In this document: positions 5,851 through 5,905 of the stretch, piece after piece
Position numbering within the stretch: position 1 is the first letter of the stretch
Layout: each line of letters opens with the position of its first letter
Assembly: GCA_964612675.1 (NCBI GenBank)
Contig: CAZTDD010000218.1
Coordinates: 1 to 5,905 of the forward strand
Direction: 5' to 3'
From: CAZTDD01 sp964612675
Lineage (GTDB): Bacteria > Hinthialibacterota > Hinthialibacteria > Hinthialibacterales > JAKPRU01
DNA: 5,905 nt
Notes under the pieces: model-generated
What the model saw: the letters and a program-made list of their open reading frames with translations, nothing else
Database searches by the model: none
What the model was told of the DNA's origin: nothing
Made by a program: the position numbers and the translations under genes

Positions 5851-5905
5851 CGGGAGAGCTCTTCTCCCTCTCCCTCTGGGAGAGGGCCGGGGTGAGGGAC
5901 GTTGC
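5790..5905 (+). repeat. 116-bp direct repeat, copy 2, reaching the window end
   Basis: Identical to copy 1 over all 116 bases. The window stops exactly where the copy does, so its true right boundary is not visible. The upstream hairpin arm present before copy 1 (5466-5473) is absent here; the equivalent bases read GAACCCGT. Confidence 0.97.
5866..5898 (-). repeat. 33-bp palindromic repeat unit A' (inside repeat copy 2)
   Basis: Identical to unit A and lying in the second 116-bp copy. It gives the order A(minus), B(plus), A'(minus), with start-to-start distances of 170 and 147 bp. Confidence 0.85.

Larger units (their letters stand above)
5429..5905. other. Non-coding, repeat-rich 3' region
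   Basis: No credible gene was found in these 477 bases on either strand. Open frames here translate the repeats into low-complexity strings such as SLWERAGVR and PSPRPSPRGRG, which I recognise as common spurious products of interspersed palindromic repeats. The region consists of hairpins, two identical 116-bp repeats, three 33-bp palindromic units, and about 130 bp of unique sequence between units (5589-5717) in which I see nothing recognisable. Confidence 0.8.

Noticed and set aside
5466..5905. CRISPR array
   Set aside because: The repeat is 116 bp with a single 201-bp gap, which is far outside CRISPR repeat and spacer sizes, and no cas gene is present.

Overview
The window is an ordinary bacterial chromosome segment of roughly 50% GC. 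It carries six protein genes, a truncated initiator tRNA gene at the left edge, and a 477-base repeat-rich non-coding stretch at the right edge. It looks like a Gram-negative-type bacterium: eno is followed by an ftsB-like gene, and there is a Tat-type lipid-free signal on a predicted oxidoreductase. The G/C-rich palindromic repeats and the Tat aldo/keto reductase remind me of Planctomycetes, Hydrogenedentota and similar lineages. That placement is a weak inference, since no marker here fixes the phylum.

Left block, all on the minus strand (read right to left). An Lrp/AsnC-family regulator (3226-3717) overlaps by four bases (ATGA) with a class I/II PLP aminotransferase (2036-3229). The pair resembles the Bacillus alaR-alaT arrangement. 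A hairpin and a good sigma70-type promoter follow, then eno (enolase, 578-1873), then ftsB (cell-division protein, 247-555). A separate strong promoter precedes tRNA-fMet, which runs off the window at base 1.

Right block, plus strand. Divergent from the regulator lies rdgB (3844-4467), a house-cleaning inosine/xanthosine triphosphate pyrophosphatase. Twenty-five bases downstream is a Tat-signal aldo/keto reductase (4493-5428).

Right end (5429-5905). I see no credible gene here. It holds two identical 116-bp direct repeats 317 bp apart, three copies of a 33-bp palindromic element in alternating orientation, and two mutually exclusive 9-bp hairpins. The second 116-bp copy ends exactly at the last base, and the first base cuts a tRNA. 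Both edges therefore fall in sequence that is usually multi-copy, which suggests that the window is a whole contig broken at repeats.

I do not see a new defence, mobile or biosynthetic system. The parts most worth a second look are the repeat block, the paired TATCGYGAT motifs upstream of the regulator, and the apparently exported NADPH-type reductase whose C-terminus abuts the repeats.
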